In this document: positions 5,120-6,199 of the stretch, piece by piece | How the letters are laid out: each line of letters starts with the position of its first letter | Numbering within the stretch: position 1 is the stretch's first letter | Source of the DNA: Methanolobus sp. UBA474 | GTDB taxonomy: Archaea > Halobacteriota > Methanosarcinia > Methanosarcinales > Methanosarcinaceae | NCBI GenBank assembly: GCA_002501695.1 | Contig: DANZ01000145.1 | Coordinates: 1-6,199, forward strand | Length of the DNA: 6,199 nucleotides | Reading direction: 5' to 3' | Translations under genes and position numbers: made by a program | The notes under the pieces: model-generated | What the model saw: only the letters and a program-made list of their open reading frames with translations | Databases searched by the model: none | Told to the model about the DNA's origin: nothing

Positions 5120-6127
5120 ATGGCACAGATGTTCTACGATAATGATGCAGACCTGAATGTATTGAAAGGTAAAAAAATAGCAGTGATGGGTTATGGAAGT
5201 CAGGGACATGCACAGGCCCAGAACCTGCATGACTCCGGCCTTGACGTGGTCGTGGGCTTAAGGAAAGGCAGCAGGCGCTGGAAGCAGGCAGAGGATGACG
5301 GCCTTAAGGTCATGACCGTGACAGATGCGGCAAAAGCTGCAGACATTATACAGATACTGCTGCCCGACGAGACACAGTCCCAGGTCTACTACAGCGAGAT
5401 CGAGCCCGGCCTTGAACCGGGAAATGCCATTGTGTTCTCACATGGTTTCAACATCCACTATAACCAGATAGTGCCTCAGAAGGACATAGATGTCTACATG
5501 GTCGCACCGAAGAGCCCAGGACACCTGGTAAGAAGGACCTACAGGGAAGGCGCAGGAGTGCCCGGACTTATAGCAGTCTACCAGGATGCCACAGGTAATG
5601 CCAAGAAACTGGCCCTTGCGCACGCAAAAGGCATAGGATGCACACGCGCCGGAGTATATGAGACAAGCTTCCGCGAGGAAACCGAGACCGACCTGTTCGG
5701 AGAGCAGGTTGACCTGTGTGGCGGCGTCGCTTCACTTATCAAGATGTCCTTTGAAGTGCTCACAGAGGCCGGATACCAGCCCGAGATGGCATACTTTGAA
5801 ACCTGCCACGAACTTAAGCTGATAGTCGACCTCATCTATGAGGGAGGGCTTGAGAAGATGTGGTACTCCGTTTCCAACACTGCAGAATACGGCGGCATGA
5901 CCGTGGGACCCAAGGTCATAAACGAGCTTTCCAGGGAAGCCATGTATGATGCACTGGCAAGGATCCAGAACGGGGAATTTGCCCGCGAGTTCGTGCTCGA
6001 AGGCAGAGCCAACAGGCCCGTGCTCACGGCCATGGAAAGAATGGACAGGGAACACCCCGTGGAAGTCATCGGCAAGCAGATCCGAGCAAAGATGCCCTGG
6101 CTCAACAGCGGGCTCAACGAGAAGTAG
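5120..6127 (+). CDS. ilvC: Ketol-acid reductoisomerase (class I)
   Basis: The enzyme isomerises and reduces 2-acetolactate and 2-aceto-2-hydroxybutyrate to the dihydroxy acids of the valine/leucine and isoleucine routes, using NAD(P)H and Mg. The 335 aa are the class I (short) length. An N-terminal Rossmann domain has the nucleotide loop GYGSQGHAQAQN at 24-35 and the cofactor-selecting loop RKGSRRW at 48-54. H108 (SHGF) and K131 (PKSPGH) are in the active site. The helical C-terminal domain supplies the Mg and substrate residues D191, E195, E227, E231 and S252 in DLFGEQ, FETCHE and SVSNTAEYG. The basic loop suggests NADPH preference, which is inference. It lies 79 nt after ilvN and directly continues the IlvBN reaction. 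It is the only gene here ending in TAG; the other four complete genes end in TGA. Confidence 0.97.
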   Translation: MAQMFYDNDADLNVLKGKKIAVMGYGSQGHAQAQNLHDSGLDVVVGLRKGSRRWKQAEDDGLKVMTVTDAAKAADIIQILLPDETQSQVYYSEIEPGLEPGNAIVFSHGFNIHYNQIVPQKDIDVYMVAPKSPGHLVRRTYREGAGVPGLIAVYQDATGNAKKLALAHAKGIGCTRAGVYETSFREETETDLFGEQVDLCGGVASLIKMSFEVLTEAGYQPEMAYFETCHELKLIVDLIYEGGLEKMWYSVSNTAEYGGMTVGPKVINELSREAMYDALARIQNGEFAREFVLEGRANRPVLTAMERMDREHPVEVIGKQIRAKMPWLNSGLNEK

Positions 6128-6157
6128 GCCCGGAGCCTACATTCCTTTTCTGTTTTT
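6124..6157 (+). terminator. Terminator after ilvC
   Basis: GTAGGC (6124-6129) and GCCTAC (6135-6140) form a perfect 6-bp stem with a 5-nt loop that overlaps the ilvC TAG stop. A T-rich tract, ATTCCTTTTCTGTTTTT (6141-6157), follows. This fits the end of the ilv transcript and suggests the next gene is transcribed separately. Confidence 0.5.
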
Positions 6158-6184
6158 GATACATATAGCTTTTACTGTTTAACC

Positions 6185-6190
6185 GGAGGT
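6185..6190 (+). promoter_or_regulatory. Strong ribosome binding site at the right edge
   Basis: GGAGGT is the strongest Shine-Dalgarno match in the window and ends 5 nt before an ATG at 6196. It has the same spacing as the ilvB site and points to a further + strand gene starting at the window edge. Confidence 0.55.
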
Positions 6191-6195
6191 TTACA

Positions 6196-6199
6196 ATGC
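6196..6199 (+). CDS. Start of a further gene, cut by the window edge
   Basis: Only the ATG start and one more base are present. The support is the well-placed GGAGGT ribosome binding site and the terminator after ilvC just upstream. Nothing can be said about the product. Confidence 0.45.

Noticed and set aside
5946..6182. 78-codon + strand frame overlapping the ilvC end
   Set aside because: It is a shifted reading of ilvC extending into the terminator region, with no ribosome binding site and no recognisable domain.
1..6199. CRISPR arrays, insertion sequences, tRNA or rRNA genes
   Set aside because: I looked for repeated units, transposase-like frames, terminal repeats and cloverleaf-like segments in the gaps and saw none. 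The longest intergenic stretch is about 134 nt.

Overview
The window reads as archaeal, most likely a methanogen of the Methanosarcinales or a close relative. The basis is the protein sequences (an archaeal-type citramalate/isopropylmalate synthase, class I IlvC, M42 aminopeptidase), heavy use of AGG/AGA arginine and ATA isoleucine codons, TATA-like boxes instead of bacterial -35/-10 pairs, and strong Shine-Dalgarno sequences of the AGAGG/GGAGG type. The genus assignment is inference; no rRNA or other marker gene is present.

Layout, all on the + strand. Positions 1-35 hold a hairpin plus T-run that probably ends an upstream gene outside the window. A self-contained unit follows: a TATA-like box, an M42 family metallo-aminopeptidase (136-1185) and its own hairpin/T-run terminator (1196-1223). 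Next is a regulatory-looking gap with an inverted repeat and a TATA box. It leads into a branched-chain amino acid cluster: citramalate/2-isopropylmalate synthase (about 1320-2795), acetolactate synthase large subunit ilvB (2858-4552), small subunit ilvN (4549-5040, 4-nt overlap with ilvB) and ketol-acid reductoisomerase ilvC (5120-6127). A hairpin plus T-rich tract follows ilvC, and a strong ribosome binding site with an ATG at the right edge marks the start of another gene.

The four biosynthetic genes form a coherent route. If the first enzyme is citramalate synthase, pyruvate and acetyl-CoA give citramalate, which leads to 2-oxobutyrate. IlvBN then condenses 2-oxobutyrate or pyruvate with pyruvate-derived hydroxyethyl-ThDP, and IlvC reduces and isomerises the products toward isoleucine, valine and leucine. 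The M42 peptidase looks like an independent neighbour.

The system itself is known. The most unusual point is the start of the synthase gene. Its conserved N-terminal motif (DTTLRDGEQ) is encoded upstream of every in-frame ATG/GTG/TTG, so the gene uses a non-standard start, is recoded at a U-run/UAG site, or carries a sequence change or error. Secondary points are small palindromes in front of cimA, ilvB and ilvC, and a UAG stop on ilvC followed by an open frame to the window edge.
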